Shown one piece after another: positions 6,463-15,248 of a stretch of 36,278 nt of DNA. Below the pieces are notes generated by a model. The model was not told where the DNA came from. It ran no database searches and saw nothing but the letters and a program-made list of their open reading frames with translations. The position numbers and the translations under genes are program-made. Each line of letters starts with the position of its first letter. Positions within the stretch are counted from its first letter, which is position 1. The DNA lies in NCBI GenBank assembly GCA_937923145.1, contig CALAJT010000041.1, forward strand, positions 1 to 36,278. Direction: 5' to 3'. Origin of the DNA: an uncultured Rubritalea sp. Its GTDB lineage: Bacteria > Verrucomicrobiota > Verrucomicrobiia > Verrucomicrobiales > Akkermansiaceae.

Positions 6463-7398
6463 CTACTGGAGTGTTTCTGGAAAGGCTAGTTCCCATACTT
6501 CCTTGGCTTTGAGGATTTCACCTTTGTCTCGTGTAGGGCTGAGTTCCCAGGTGAGTGGGAGGGTGGGGTCTACGTGTTTGAGTAGTGCTTTGAAATCTAG
6601 TTCTCCTGTTAGGGGGACGCGGTGATCGCGTTTCGGCCAGTAGACATCGTGCACGTGACAACCTACCAGGTAGGGGACCATTTTTTCTAGCCAAGCTTCG
6701 TGTTCTAACAGGTGGATATTATTCTTCAGCTGCACGTGACCGAAGTCATGCCAGTAACCTACGTGAGGGTTGTCTGCGAAGTGTTCTTGCAGAGCGATCA
6801 TTTCATCTTCCGTAGGCGTGTCTTCGTAGCGGCTTCTAGATTCGACGGCTAACTTGATGTCGACTTCTTTTGCTTTCTCAGCGATTTGCTCTAGAGCTTC
6901 GATAGCACGGGCGTAGTAGAGCCTGCCGATCTTGGCACGTTTCTTGATGAATTTTTCTTTGAGCTTATTGTATTTCTTAGGTTGGTCGATATCGATTCTA
7001 TCTTCGACCATCTGGGTGAGTCGCTTAGTCCATTTTTTAGGATTCATGGGTACAGAACCCATGTGGAGGACCATGTAGTCGGCATCGAATTCTGCTGCGA
7101 CTTCTAGAGTCTTTAGCGTCATGTCCATTGCGCGTTTACGATCGTATGACCTGTGGGATGTGTATTCGAAGGCATCTGGCGCATCGATCATCACTTCCAC
7201 GGGCGATGGGAAAAAGTTATGCACTCCTACACAGTTAAATTTACCTTCCTTGTAAGCCTTCTGGATTCCAGGAAGCTTGGTGATCATCATGCCGTGGCTG
7301 AGTTCTAGATTATGGAATCCCATTTCTAGGATTTCATCGATCATGGTGTCACCATCATGATGGCGAGAGTTATTCCAGCAGGTGGAGAAGCTTAGCAT
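6463..7398 (-). CDS. Sugar phosphate isomerase/epimerase-like TIM barrel
   Basis: A soluble 311-residue protein of the AP-endonuclease-2/xylose-isomerase-like TIM-barrel family. Motifs that fit are the opening strand LSFSTCWN, GFHNLELSHG, the metal-ligand region HMGSVP, AVESRSRYEDTP with a Glu, GYWHDFGHV with Asp and His, and GCHVHDVYW near the end. Members isomerise sugars or hydroxypyruvate, or cleave abasic DNA, and nothing here fixes the substrate. A Lys-rich insertion (about residues 140-165) is present. It is 9 bp downstream of rsmI, so the two are probably cotranscribed. No ribosome-binding site is visible. Confidence 0.8.
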   Translation of the reverse strand: MLSFSTCWNNSRHHDGDTMIDEILEMGFHNLELSHGMMITKLPGIQKAYKEGKFNCVGVHNFFPSPVEVMIDAPDAFEYTSHRSYDRKRAMDMTLKTLEVAAEFDADYMVLHMGSVPMNPKKWTKRLTQMVEDRIDIDQPKKYNKLKEKFIKKRAKIGRLYYARAIEALEQIAEKAKEVDIKLAVESRSRYEDTPTEDEMIALQEHFADNPHVGYWHDFGHVQLKNNIHLLEHEAWLEKMVPYLVGCHVHDVYWPKRDHRVPLTGELDFKALLKHVDPTLPLTWELSPTRDKGEILKAKEVWELAFPETLQ

Positions 7399-7407
7399 GG
7401 CGTAATG

Positions 7408-8115
7408 TTAGACTGAAGGTGAGGGTGGGTTGCTAGGTCTAGTAAGCTCGAAATCTGAAGGTGCTAATAAGAAGACTATTTCACCCTTTGCCTTGTGATG
7501 GCTGAAGTGATCAAACATCTCTTTCGCAGTCCCACGGTGGTAGGTTTCAAATTTCTTGGTTAGTTCACGAGCTATACAGACTATTTGCTCAGGATATTCA
7601 TTAGATAAAATTTCTAGAGTAGAAAGAATACGGTGAGGTGACTCGAAGAATAGTGAGGTAGTATTAGACTCAATCGCCGCTGTTAAAGCCTTGGTGCGTT
7701 TACCTTTCTTCACAGATAGAAATCCACCGAAGTAGAATGCATGGACAGGGAAACCAGAACCTACTAAAGCGGTTAGAACTGCAGATGGTCCGGGGAGAAC
7801 TGTGTATTCAATATCGTTCTCGATGCATGCTCTGAGTAATCTGTAGCCTGGGTCAGAGACCGCGGGCATTCCCGCATCGGTGATTACGGCTATATTGGCT
7901 CCAGCTTTAGCTCTCTCGATAAGCTCTGGTGTTTTCTTCGCTTCGTTATGGTCATGTAGGGCGACAAGAGGCTTAGAAACTCCGTAGTGAGTGAGCAGGG
8001 GGCTAGAGTGACGGGTGTCCTCGCAGGTGATGAGGTCAGCTTCATTGAGAGTCTGAATAGCTCGCTGTGTGATGTCATCACGGTTCCCGATGGGTGTAGG
8101 TACAAATGAAATCAT
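7408..8115 (-). CDS. rsmI: 16S rRNA 2'-O-methyltransferase RsmI
   Basis: This tetrapyrrole-methylase-fold enzyme uses SAM to 2'-O-methylate C1402 of 16S rRNA in the decoding centre. The 235 residues include the diagnostic start FVPTPIGNRDDIT, ITCEDTRHS, the SAM-binding stretch AVITDAGMPAVSDPGYRL, VLPGPSAVLTAL, GFPVHAFYFGGFL and FFESPHRI. It is slightly shorter than E. coli RsmI because the C-terminal tail is missing, which is common. The ATG follows the lptE-like stop by only 6 bp. Confidence 0.93.
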   Translation of the reverse strand: MISFVPTPIGNRDDITQRAIQTLNEADLITCEDTRHSSPLLTHYGVSKPLVALHDHNEAKKTPELIERAKAGANIAVITDAGMPAVSDPGYRLLRACIENDIEYTVLPGPSAVLTALVGSGFPVHAFYFGGFLSVKKGKRTKALTAAIESNTTSLFFESPHRILSTLEILSNEYPEQIVCIARELTKKFETYHRGTAKEMFDHFSHHKAKGEIVFLLAPSDFELTRPSNPPSPSV

Positions 8116-8121
8116 AGTCTG

Positions 8122-8631
8122 TTAGAATCCGTTAGATATACGAGAAGTGATCTTTTGCGCTGCTTTTTGCATCGCATCAGACTTAGCGTTGTCTCTAGAA
8201 AGTCGCTGATTACTATCTGCGAAGAAACGAGTGCTGCCAGTGGAAGTTCCTCTTTCTAACACTTTCCCTGCATTATCTACTAGCTGCCACTTGATAACGA
8301 TGTGCATGATAAGTTCCTCTGCACGCAGTGTGTCTAGTCTATTAGAGCGAAATTCATCAAAGTCGACGGCGGTGATGACTGCGTTTAGAGTAGCGTCGGA
8401 GTTGTTAGATCGTGTGATACGATAGGTGCCATCGGTGCTGATTGCCTTTATAATCTCATTAGTAGCTTGTGGAGCTAGCTTTATCTCCAGTGTTTTATCT
8501 TCCACCATAGGGACATAGATATTCTCGATATGTTTGAGTTTCTTACGTTTAGTATTTCCTAGCTGATAACCTACACAGGAAGGAAACATCGAAAGCACTG
8601 AGATAAATAGGCAAATGTTAGAGATGCGCAT
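8122..8631 (-). CDS. lptE: LptE-like LPS-assembly lipoprotein
   Basis: A 169-residue protein with a lipoprotein signal peptide ending FPSC (Cys19), followed at once by VGYQLGN, the typical start of mature LptE. LptE plugs the LptD barrel that inserts LPS into the outer membrane. The rest alternates beta strands and helix as expected, with IYVPMVEDKT and RITRSNNSDATLNAVIT. The family diverges strongly in sequence, so the assignment rests on the N-terminal signature, size and predicted fold. It lies between a BamD-like gene and rsmI, suggesting an envelope-assembly segment. Confidence 0.75.
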   Translation of the reverse strand: MRISNICLFISVLSMFPSCVGYQLGNTKRKKLKHIENIYVPMVEDKTLEIKLAPQATNEIIKAISTDGTYRITRSNNSDATLNAVITAVDFDEFRSNRLDTLRAEELIMHIVIKWQLVDNAGKVLERGTSTGSTRFFADSNQRLSRDNAKSDAMQKAAQKITSRISNGF

Positions 8632-8674
8632 AGATAGGTAGTTCTTAAGACGAATGATTATGATGGCTATAAAT

Positions 8675-9616
8675 TTAGCGGCTTAATTCTGCAATGCGTT
8701 TCTTAGCTGCGTCGTGAAGTCGACCTGATGGTGACGCTTTGATCACGTCTTTGTAGTAAATAAGCGCAGCTTGGCTTTGCCCTTTATTACGGTAAAACTC
8801 TGCTGTATCATAGCTGCGTTGCACGTTAGATGATGCGAGTGAGCGAAGTTTTGCTTGTGCATCTTTAGCACGAGGATGATTAGGGTATTGCTGCCTAAGG
8901 TCTAGGAACGCATTCTTGGCTCTATCTAGTGATGCCTTGTTACGATTTCCGTTTTCAGCATCTTTCATCATGAGGCTACCTGCACGGTAGAGAGCTTCAG
9001 GAGCTAGTGAACTCTCAGGATAGCTAGCAGAGACCACTTTGTATCCTTTGATCGCTTTCACGGCCTCGCCACGGTCTTGGTATAACTCACCGATGGCAAA
9101 CTGAGCCTTAGGTGCTAGTTTAGAGTAGGGAGCGTTCTTTTTACACTTCTTCAGCATTTCTTCACATGTAGATGCCGCATGCTTGGATTTAATCCCCATA
9201 AAGTTGTGCTTAATGTTACCTTTAGCAGCTGCAATAGCTACGGAGTATTGTCGGCTTATTGCTTCTGAGTAGAGTTGGCTAGAATTATGTTTCTCTATGA
9301 ATGTCTGATAAGTATCAAATGATTTTATAAGGTCGCCTTGCTTATAATAGAGTGATGCTTGACGAAATCTTGCTTCACCTGCGTGGGATGATAGCGGAAA
9401 GCGGTCAGCTACATATTCGTAAGCGTTGATGGCTTTGCCATTTTTACCAGCAGCTTCTAGAGACTTGGCTGTGGTGAAATAAGACTTAGCTGTCTGAGAG
9501 TCTACCTCATTTAAACTACCAGATGCAATACGCGGGGCGTCTGCTTCTTTATTACCGCAAGAGGTAATGATGAGTGATGTCGTGGAAATTAGAATTACTG
9601 AAAATGCCTTCTTCAT
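8675..9616 (-). CDS. BamD-like TPR outer-membrane lipoprotein
   Basis: From the start at 9616 the protein has 313 residues: a lipoprotein signal with lipobox ITSC, then tetratricopeptide-like helix pairs. The pairs can be recognised by AKSLEAAGKNGKAINAYEY, ARFRQASLYYKQGDLIKSF and AQFAIGELYQDRGEAVKAI. The alternation of TPR pairs matches BamD/YbgF-type scaffolds, and BamD is part of the beta-barrel assembly machine. A start 12 codons upstream (9652) would spoil the signal peptide, so MKKAFS is preferred. The adjacent lptE-like gene supports an outer-membrane biogenesis role, but it could be a general TPR lipoprotein. Confidence 0.7.
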   Translation of the reverse strand: MKKAFSVILISTTSLIITSCGNKEADAPRIASGSLNEVDSQTAKSYFTTAKSLEAAGKNGKAINAYEYVADRFPLSSHAGEARFRQASLYYKQGDLIKSFDTYQTFIEKHNSSQLYSEAISRQYSVAIAAAKGNIKHNFMGIKSKHAASTCEEMLKKCKKNAPYSKLAPKAQFAIGELYQDRGEAVKAIKGYKVVSASYPESSLAPEALYRAGSLMMKDAENGNRNKASLDRAKNAFLDLRQQYPNHPRAKDAQAKLRSLASSNVQRSYDTAEFYRNKGQSQAALIYYKDVIKASPSGRLHDAAKKRIAELSR

Positions 9617-9760
9617 AGAAAGGAAGCTATTCCAGAGAATCCAATATGCCAATGGAAAAATTGCGTAGATTTGGGAGCTTGGAGATGATCAATGAGTCTA
9701 CTGATATTGGGATCTATTGAGAATGCATACTCTCTGGAATACTGGCTAATTGTAACTTTA

Positions 9761-10459
9761 CTACCATTCGATTTCCTTACGATCACGGATAAACTTACCC
9801 GTCATAGCACTAGGAGCTTCATCTGCTAGCCAGACTACTGAATCTGCGCCTTCTTCGATAGATAAATCGGCATTTTCACCACCCATATCAGTCCTTACCC
9901 AGCCAGGTGAGACGGAGTTTACTGCTATTTTCTTTTCATTGAGAGTCGAGGAAAGCTGACGCGTGACCGCGTTCAAAGCAGTTTTAGAGATAGAGTAACT
10001 CGGAGCTACATCACCCATATTGGATAGTTGACCCAGTTTGGATGAGAGATTCACAACCCTACCTCCTCTGGAAGATTTCTCAAGTAACTCCTGAAATGCT
10101 TGGGTTACGTGAATTGGACCTAATGTATTTGTTCGTAATGCAGTAAATAAATGGAGTTCATCAATCTCGAGAATAGATTCTCCCTCATCAGGATATATCC
10201 CTGCATTATTCACCAATACGTCCAAGCTATCGCTGAAGCGTTTTTTAAAGTCGATCACTGCATTAGAAATACTCTTTTTTTCTGCTACATCGATTTGCAG
10301 GAAGTCGACACCTAGTTGGTTTGCGGCAGATTGTCCTTCTTCAGTATTGCGGGCAGATAGGACTACCCGAAAGCCTCTTTCCTTAAGTTGCTTGGCTGTT
10401 TCGTATCCGATTCCACGGTTGGCACCTGTTATAATGACTATTGGCTGGTTATTACTCAT
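9761..10459 (-). CDS. Short-chain dehydrogenase/reductase (SDR)
   Basis: A 232-residue classical SDR. The Rossmann motif TGANRGIG is at residues 11-18, NNAG at 84-87, the catalytic Ser near 140 (NLSS), and Tyr155 and Lys159 in SYSISK. The PG motif (SPGWVRTDMGG) follows. An Arg at 36 in SARN suggests NADP(H) preference. Members most like this reduce carbonyl groups of small molecules, and the substrate cannot be told. It is separated from the BamD-like gene by about 145 bp, so it may be a separate unit together with the small membrane protein upstream. Confidence 0.88.
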   Translation of the reverse strand: MSNNQPIVIITGANRGIGYETAKQLKERGFRVVLSARNTEEGQSAANQLGVDFLQIDVAEKKSISNAVIDFKKRFSDSLDVLVNNAGIYPDEGESILEIDELHLFTALRTNTLGPIHVTQAFQELLEKSSRGGRVVNLSSKLGQLSNMGDVAPSYSISKTALNAVTRQLSSTLNEKKIAVNSVSPGWVRTDMGGENADLSIEEGADSVVWLADEAPSAMTGKFIRDRKEIEW

Positions 10460-10499
10460 AGTGATTTTTCTATTTTGGGTTGATTAGAGCGTTAAACTT

Positions 10500-10715
10500 T
10501 TATTTACCTAAAAAGTAAATTCCTAACGCCATTCCTCCTATCCAAACTGCAAAAACATGGGTTACACCAAATGAGCGCTCGCCTGGCGTCTCTGAGGGAG
10601 TGTCCTTGTGGATGCCAAAAAGACGTTGGAAGTTCATGGCAAGGTAGACGCCGATCGAAGTCCATCCTAGGAGGAAGATACTAATACCAATCTTAACGAT
10701 AATCTGAAAAGTCAT
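10500..10715 (-). CDS. Small two-helix membrane protein, unknown
   Basis: A 71-residue protein with a hydrophobic segment at about 5-27, a short hydrophilic loop (about 28-48, charged and proline-containing), and a second hydrophobic segment at about 50-69. I do not recognise the family. It lies 40 bp before the SDR gene on the same strand and is the first gene of that pair. Clean membrane topology and spacing support it being real. Confidence 0.55.
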   Translation of the reverse strand: MTFQIIVKIGISIFLLGWTSIGVYLAMNFQRLFGIHKDTPSETPGERSFGVTHVFAVWIGGMALGIYFLGK

Positions 10716-10953
10716 GTTTTGCGGATGTGATATTCACTTCAATAAGTCAATCAACTTTCACACTGACATTGGCGGCAATGGCTGTCTAAAAAGTAAAAGA
10801 GGCATCAGATCCTTTCATCCAGACAACATGGTTTTCTTAAAGAATATAGATTGGAAAAGCTTATATTAGTTAATTTTACTTGATAGTTGAGATTTTAAAA
10901 TATATTACTCATTTATCAACTAGTGTTAGTGACAGTAGCGCAATTTCAAAACA

Positions 10954-10959
10954 TATAAT
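10954..10959 (+). promoter_or_regulatory. Candidate -10 box for a leaderless transcript
   Basis: A perfect TATAAT is 5 bp before the ATG at 10965, so transcription would begin at or next to the start codon. A poor -35 element (GTGACA, 10929-10934) sits 19 bp upstream. No ribosome-binding site is present or possible, in line with leaderless initiation. Confidence 0.4.
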
Positions 10960-10964
10960 TAGCC

Positions 10965-11753
10965 ATGATAAAAGTCTTTACTACTCTCATCTTAATCTGT
11001 CTTGCAAACCTGAGCTCAGCGCAGCAAAACAAAGTAATGCCTGGACTCTTGATGAAGGACAAGCACGCATTTGGTGCCTTACCTAAGTCTAAGCGTATTA
11101 AATATTTGACGTTGAAACAAGAAGCGGCAAATGAATTCCTAAAAGAGAAATATTTCACTTGTGTTCTTAAAACTCTTGAAGCCGAGAAGGTCTTCTCTCA
11201 AGATTATGAGATCTATTTCTGGAGAGGCATTTGCTACGCTCAGTGGGACGATAGAGCAGGGGCCATAGAAGAGTATCAAAAAGTTCTTAGAGCATACCAA
11301 AACAACATCACCGTAGCGATGAATCTGTTTGAGGTATGCTATACTTCAAAACAGTATGCCAATTGTATACTAATCAATAATAAACTACGCACTTTATACG
11401 GAGAAAATGAGTTTCCTAAGCATCATGTTCCTTTGCTTGAATTCAAGAGATTAATTTGTCTCAAGAAAATAGATTCTATTAGACCTGACCCATCCCTCAA
11501 GAAGGAGATCAGACTCCTATCTAAACTCTATAATAGCAATCAGGATTCTCCCTTCGCTTACTATGTGCAGGCTCTTGAGCAGTATGAAAAGAAAAGGTTT
11601 GATTCTGGTGATATTAGAGTAGATTCTGCCGTATATGTATTTGGTCAAGAAAATGTAATTCTCTGGAACAAAGCACTTTCTGATATGGGCTTTATCGAGG
11701 AATTTAGATTTAGCCGCGCGTTCTTCTATCGTGATATTGATTTGGAGGGGTAA
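10965..11753 (+). CDS. Secreted TPR-like protein, unknown function
   Basis: A 262-residue protein with a signal peptide (about 1-19, cleavage after SSA) and helix pairs resembling tetratricopeptide repeats, for example EIYFWRGICYAQWDDRAGAI, VAMNLFEVCYTSKQYANCI and PFAYYVQALEQYEKKRF. It is probably periplasmic or surface-associated and may mediate protein contacts. I see no catalytic motif. The plus-strand trpE follows 65 bp later, but a shared function is not evident. Confidence 0.7.
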   Translation: MIKVFTTLILICLANLSSAQQNKVMPGLLMKDKHAFGALPKSKRIKYLTLKQEAANEFLKEKYFTCVLKTLEAEKVFSQDYEIYFWRGICYAQWDDRAGAIEEYQKVLRAYQNNITVAMNLFEVCYTSKQYANCILINNKLRTLYGENEFPKHHVPLLEFKRLICLKKIDSIRPDPSLKKEIRLLSKLYNSNQDSPFAYYVQALEQYEKKRFDSGDIRVDSAVYVFGQENVILWNKALSDMGFIEEFRFSRAFFYRDIDLEG

Positions 11754-11818
11754 TTAACGCTAAATAAACGTCCTGCGCTCAAAATTTTTATTGAATGTTT
11801 AGCATAGCCTAGCATTGT

Positions 11819-13318
11819 GTGACCGTGAGCAGGCTACCTGTAAAACCAAACTTAGCGGAGTTTCGTGATTTAGCGAAACTAGGGAATATTGTGCCAGTTT
11901 ATGCACAATTGGCAGCGGATTTTGAGACGCCTTTGTCAGCGTATCATAAGATTGTCCAGCAGGGTGGAGCCTTTCTATTTGAAAGCGCAGAGAGCTCCGA
12001 TGCTAGTGGGCGATACTCGATCATGGGTAGCGATCCTAAAGCAATGTTCACTGCCATAGGGAAAGAAATCACTTTCAGTGAAAATGGTGAGAAGAAAACA
12101 TGGGCTGCTGAGAATGATCTTTTAGAAGAGCTGGAGCAGATCATGAGTAAGTATAAGCCTGTAACACATGGTGACGCTCCTCCTTTTTACGGTGGGGCAG
12201 TAGGCTATATGTCTTATGATGCTGTTAGACAGTTTGAACCCACCATCGAGAGTTCACCTCCTGATGATTTGGGTATGCCAGAAGCGGTCTTTATGTTAGC
12301 TGATACAGTTTTGGTTTTCGACCACAAACTGAAGAGGCTTTTAGTGGTAGCGAATGCGTTTATCGATGAATCAGAATCTGCTGAAGATGCCTATGAAGAT
12401 GCTATTAAACGTGTCGAACTGATGATCGCCAAACTAGATCAAAGTGTTCATATACCTCCATTAAATGGTCTGACTGAATTTGAAATTCCTGAAGCTAAAA
12501 GTAACACTACTCGAGAAGAATATGAGGGAATGGTGACTAAAGCTCAGGAATACATCGCAGCTGGTGATGCCTTCCAGGTCGTGCCTAGTCAACGTTTTGA
12601 AACTGAGTTCACTGGTGAGCCGATCAACCTGTATCGTGCACTCCGCCATGTCAATCCATCTCCCTATATGTTCATTTTACAGTTAGACGATTTTTCACTA
12701 GTGGGAAGCTCTCCGGAAGTGCATGTCAGAGCAATCAATGGGAAACTCGATATTCGCCCAATCGCTGGCACTAGATGGAGAGGAAAGGATCAAGCTGAAG
12801 ACGATGCACTAGCCGCAGATCTGCTAGCAGATAAGAAAGAATGCGCTGAGCATCTTATGCTAGTAGACCTTGCTAGAAATGATGTGGGGAGGATAGCTAA
12901 GCACGCGAGTGTGACGGTAGATGACTTCATGATCGTCGAGCGGTACAGCCATGTGATGCATATTGTTTCTAATGTTAGCGGTCAGTTAGACTCATCTCAT
13001 AGTGCATATGACGCGCTGCGCTCTACATTCCCAGCAGGGACAGTTAGTGGCGCACCTAAAATACGTGCTATGCAGATAATTAACGATTTAGAGAAGAATA
13101 AACGCGGTTCGTATAGCGGGATTGTAGGGTATTTCGGCTGGGATGGAGGACACGATTCCTGTATTACTCTTCGCACATGCTTACTTAAAGACGGTAAAGT
13201 TTACGTCCAGGCAGGAGCAGGTGTTGTGGCTGATAGTAATCCTACTTACGAATACGAAGAAACCTGGAACAAGGCAATGGGGATGATCCGAGCAGTGGGT
13301 CTAGCCAAGACAATCTAA
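11819..13318 (+). CDS. trpE: Anthranilate synthase component I
   Basis: This enzyme makes anthranilate from chorismate, the first committed step to tryptophan, with TrpG supplying ammonia. The 499 residues show the N-terminal regulatory region with FLFESAESSD, the equivalent of the LLES motif where tryptophan binds. The chorismate-binding domain has PSPYMFIL, GSSPE, RPIAGTRWRG, HLMLVDLARND and VSGAPKIRAMQ. The start is uncertain: GTG at 11819 is used here, a second GTG lies at 11817, and no ribosome-binding site helps. trpG follows 32 bp downstream. PabB is less likely because of the RPIAGTR context and the complete TrpE-type N-terminus. Confidence 0.93.
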   Translation: MTVSRLPVKPNLAEFRDLAKLGNIVPVYAQLAADFETPLSAYHKIVQQGGAFLFESAESSDASGRYSIMGSDPKAMFTAIGKEITFSENGEKKTWAAENDLLEELEQIMSKYKPVTHGDAPPFYGGAVGYMSYDAVRQFEPTIESSPPDDLGMPEAVFMLADTVLVFDHKLKRLLVVANAFIDESESAEDAYEDAIKRVELMIAKLDQSVHIPPLNGLTEFEIPEAKSNTTREEYEGMVTKAQEYIAAGDAFQVVPSQRFETEFTGEPINLYRALRHVNPSPYMFILQLDDFSLVGSSPEVHVRAINGKLDIRPIAGTRWRGKDQAEDDALAADLLADKKECAEHLMLVDLARNDVGRIAKHASVTVDDFMIVERYSHVMHIVSNVSGQLDSSHSAYDALRSTFPAGTVSGAPKIRAMQIINDLEKNKRGSYSGIVGYFGWDGGHDSCITLRTCLLKDGKVYVQAGAGVVADSNPTYEYEETWNKAMGMIRAVGLAKTI

Positions 13319-13350
13319 GCTGCAAAAAACCTTAAAAATTTAGAAATGCC

Positions 13351-13920
13351 ATGTTACTAGTAATCGATAATTATGATTCCTTCACTTACAACCTAGTCCA
13401 ATATTTTGGTGAACTGGGTGCTGAGATGGAAATCGTGCGAAATGATAAGATCACGATTAAAGAGATTGAGGAATTAAAACCAGATTGGATTTGTATTTCA
13501 CCAGGTCCCTGCACTCCAAATGAGGCTGGGATTAGCTGTGATGTAATCCGTGAGTTTGGTGGTAAAATTCCTATTCTTGGAGTCTGCCTCGGTCACCAGA
13601 GTGTCGGTCAAGTTTTTGGCGGGGATGTAGTCAGAGCGCAGACGCTGATGCATGGCAAGACCTCTCTAGTGAGGCATAATAACTCTAGTGTATTTAAAGA
13701 TCTGCCAAATCCTTTTACCGCCACTCGCTATCATTCACTCATCGTCAAAAGAGAGACTCTTCCAGACTGTTTAGAGATCACTGCTGAGACTGAGGACGGT
13801 GTCATCATGGGACTGAAGCATAAGGAAATGGAAATTCACGGTGTGCAATTCCATCCTGAAAGTATTCTAACAGAATTCGGAATGGATATTCTAGAGAATT
13901 TTATAAAGATCCGCATTTGA
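13351..13920 (+). CDS. trpG: Anthranilate synthase glutamine amidotransferase
   Basis: A class I amidotransferase of 189 residues. It hydrolyses glutamine to feed NH3 to TrpE. The catalytic triad is Cys79 in GVCLGHQ, with His168 and Glu170 in FHPES. The opening [20 protein letters not shown] is the TrpG/PabA signature. It is not fused to TrpE or TrpD. The same subunit could also serve PabB, since TrpG and PabA are interchangeable in many bacteria. No trpD or trpC follows, so the remaining pathway genes lie elsewhere. Confidence 0.93.
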   Translation: MLLVIDNYDSFTYNLVQYFGELGAEMEIVRNDKITIKEIEELKPDWICISPGPCTPNEAGISCDVIREFGGKIPILGVCLGHQSVGQVFGGDVVRAQTLMHGKTSLVRHNNSSVFKDLPNPFTATRYHSLIVKRETLPDCLEITAETEDGVIMGLKHKEMEIHGVQFHPESILTEFGMDILENFIKIRI

Positions 13921-13949
13921 GTTTCACTTACTACGCAATAGATTAATCC

Positions 13950-15230
13950 GTGACTTTATCAGAAATTAAATCAGCTTTACCTGAGTCGAAACTAAGGCAC
14001 GGAGCACAATGGCTATTCTCGCCAGAGCCATTTACTATTTCCAAGAAGGAGGTGCGTGAGATCGAAAGTCTAGGCCATTCACTAGCGATGTTCCAAAAAG
14101 CCTCGGAGTCAATCTATCAACGATCGGCCATGGGGCGCTTACCTAAATGGATTTCTGACCTGCTCGATACAGGGAAGCCTGAATGGATGATCATGCAGCA
14201 GCGGGATGTAGATCTGCGTGACGTGGTTCCAAGAGTGATACGTCCCGACTTGATCTTAACAGACCGCGATAGCAGTGCTGGATTTGCCCTAACAGAGTTA
14301 GATAGTGTTCCTGGCGGCATGGGATTGCTAACATGGCTCAGCCAAATGTATTCCAAAAATGGATTTAAAATATTAGGTGGAGAGAATGGAATAGTAGAGG
14401 GGTTTAAAAGCCTTCTACCTGATGGAGGTAAACTTTTAGTAAGTGAAGAATCTGCGGATTATCGTCTAGAGATGGAATGGCTAGCAGAACAAGTAGATAA
14501 CGATATCGAAGTCATCTCTGCTGAGGAAGATGATGGTGAGGGAGAGGTAGATAGATATAGATTTTTCGAGTGGTTTGATTGGCAAAATATACCATCAGCT
14601 AAACAGCTAGCTCAATTGACCAATTTAACACCACCGTGCAAACCTCATTTAGAAGAAAAACTATGGCTAGCATTACTATGGTCTCCGGCGCTTAAAGAGC
14701 TATGGGAGAAGGAAATGAGAGGGAAGCATTTACAACGAATCAAAGAGGTAGTTCCATTTAGCTGGGTAATGGATCCGACCGAACTCCCTCCACATGCAGC
14801 GTTGCCAAGATTAGGAGTGAATCATTGGAGCGAGGTAGGGGACTTCAGTCAAAAAGAGCGTCGTTTAGTTGCTAAGATCAGTGGTTTTAATGAACTGGCT
14901 TGGGGATCTAAGAGTGTCACTATTGGTCATGATATGTCGGGTGACGACTGGTCTGCGGCTATTGAGACAGCAGTAGCTAGTTTCGATCACGAACCATGGA
15001 TGATGCAAAAATATCATACGGGAAGAGTAGTCGAGCATCCCTACTTTGATGAAGAATCAGGAGAAGTAAAGATCATGCAAGGTCGAGTCAGGCTCTGTCC
15101 ATATTATTTCATCGATTCTAATCGCAAGACAAGCCTGGGCGGCATACTTGCAACGATAGTGCCCTCAGATAAGAAAAAGATTCATGGGATGAAAGATGGT
15201 ATCTTAGTTCCTTGCCAAGTAGAAGTTTAG
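13950..15230 (+). CDS. ATP-grasp-like protein of unknown role
   Basis: A soluble 426-residue protein. Several features resemble ATP-grasp ligases of the glutathionylspermidine-synthase-like kind: RPDLILT (98-104), the acidic-plus-glycine motif TELDSVPGGMG (115-125), a VAKISGF strand where the nucleotide-binding Lys would lie, and a C-terminal RLCPYYF...KTSLGG region. The usual ATP-grasp metal residues cannot be confirmed by eye. The start is GTG at 13950, 29 bp after trpG, with no ribosome-binding site. FAH follows 18 bp later, so trpE-trpG-this-FAH looks like one transcript. Substrates are unknown, and the fold assignment is an inference. Confidence 0.55.
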   Translation: MTLSEIKSALPESKLRHGAQWLFSPEPFTISKKEVREIESLGHSLAMFQKASESIYQRSAMGRLPKWISDLLDTGKPEWMIMQQRDVDLRDVVPRVIRPDLILTDRDSSAGFALTELDSVPGGMGLLTWLSQMYSKNGFKILGGENGIVEGFKSLLPDGGKLLVSEESADYRLEMEWLAEQVDNDIEVISAEEDDGEGEVDRYRFFEWFDWQNIPSAKQLAQLTNLTPPCKPHLEEKLWLALLWSPALKELWEKEMRGKHLQRIKEVVPFSWVMDPTELPPHAALPRLGVNHWSEVGDFSQKERRLVAKISGFNELAWGSKSVTIGHDMSGDDWSAAIETAVASFDHEPWMMQKYHTGRVVEHPYFDEESGEVKIMQGRVRLCPYYFIDSNRKTSLGGILATIVPSDKKKIHGMKDGILVPCQVEV

Positions 15231-15248
15231 CAGAGTAAATTAGAGATT

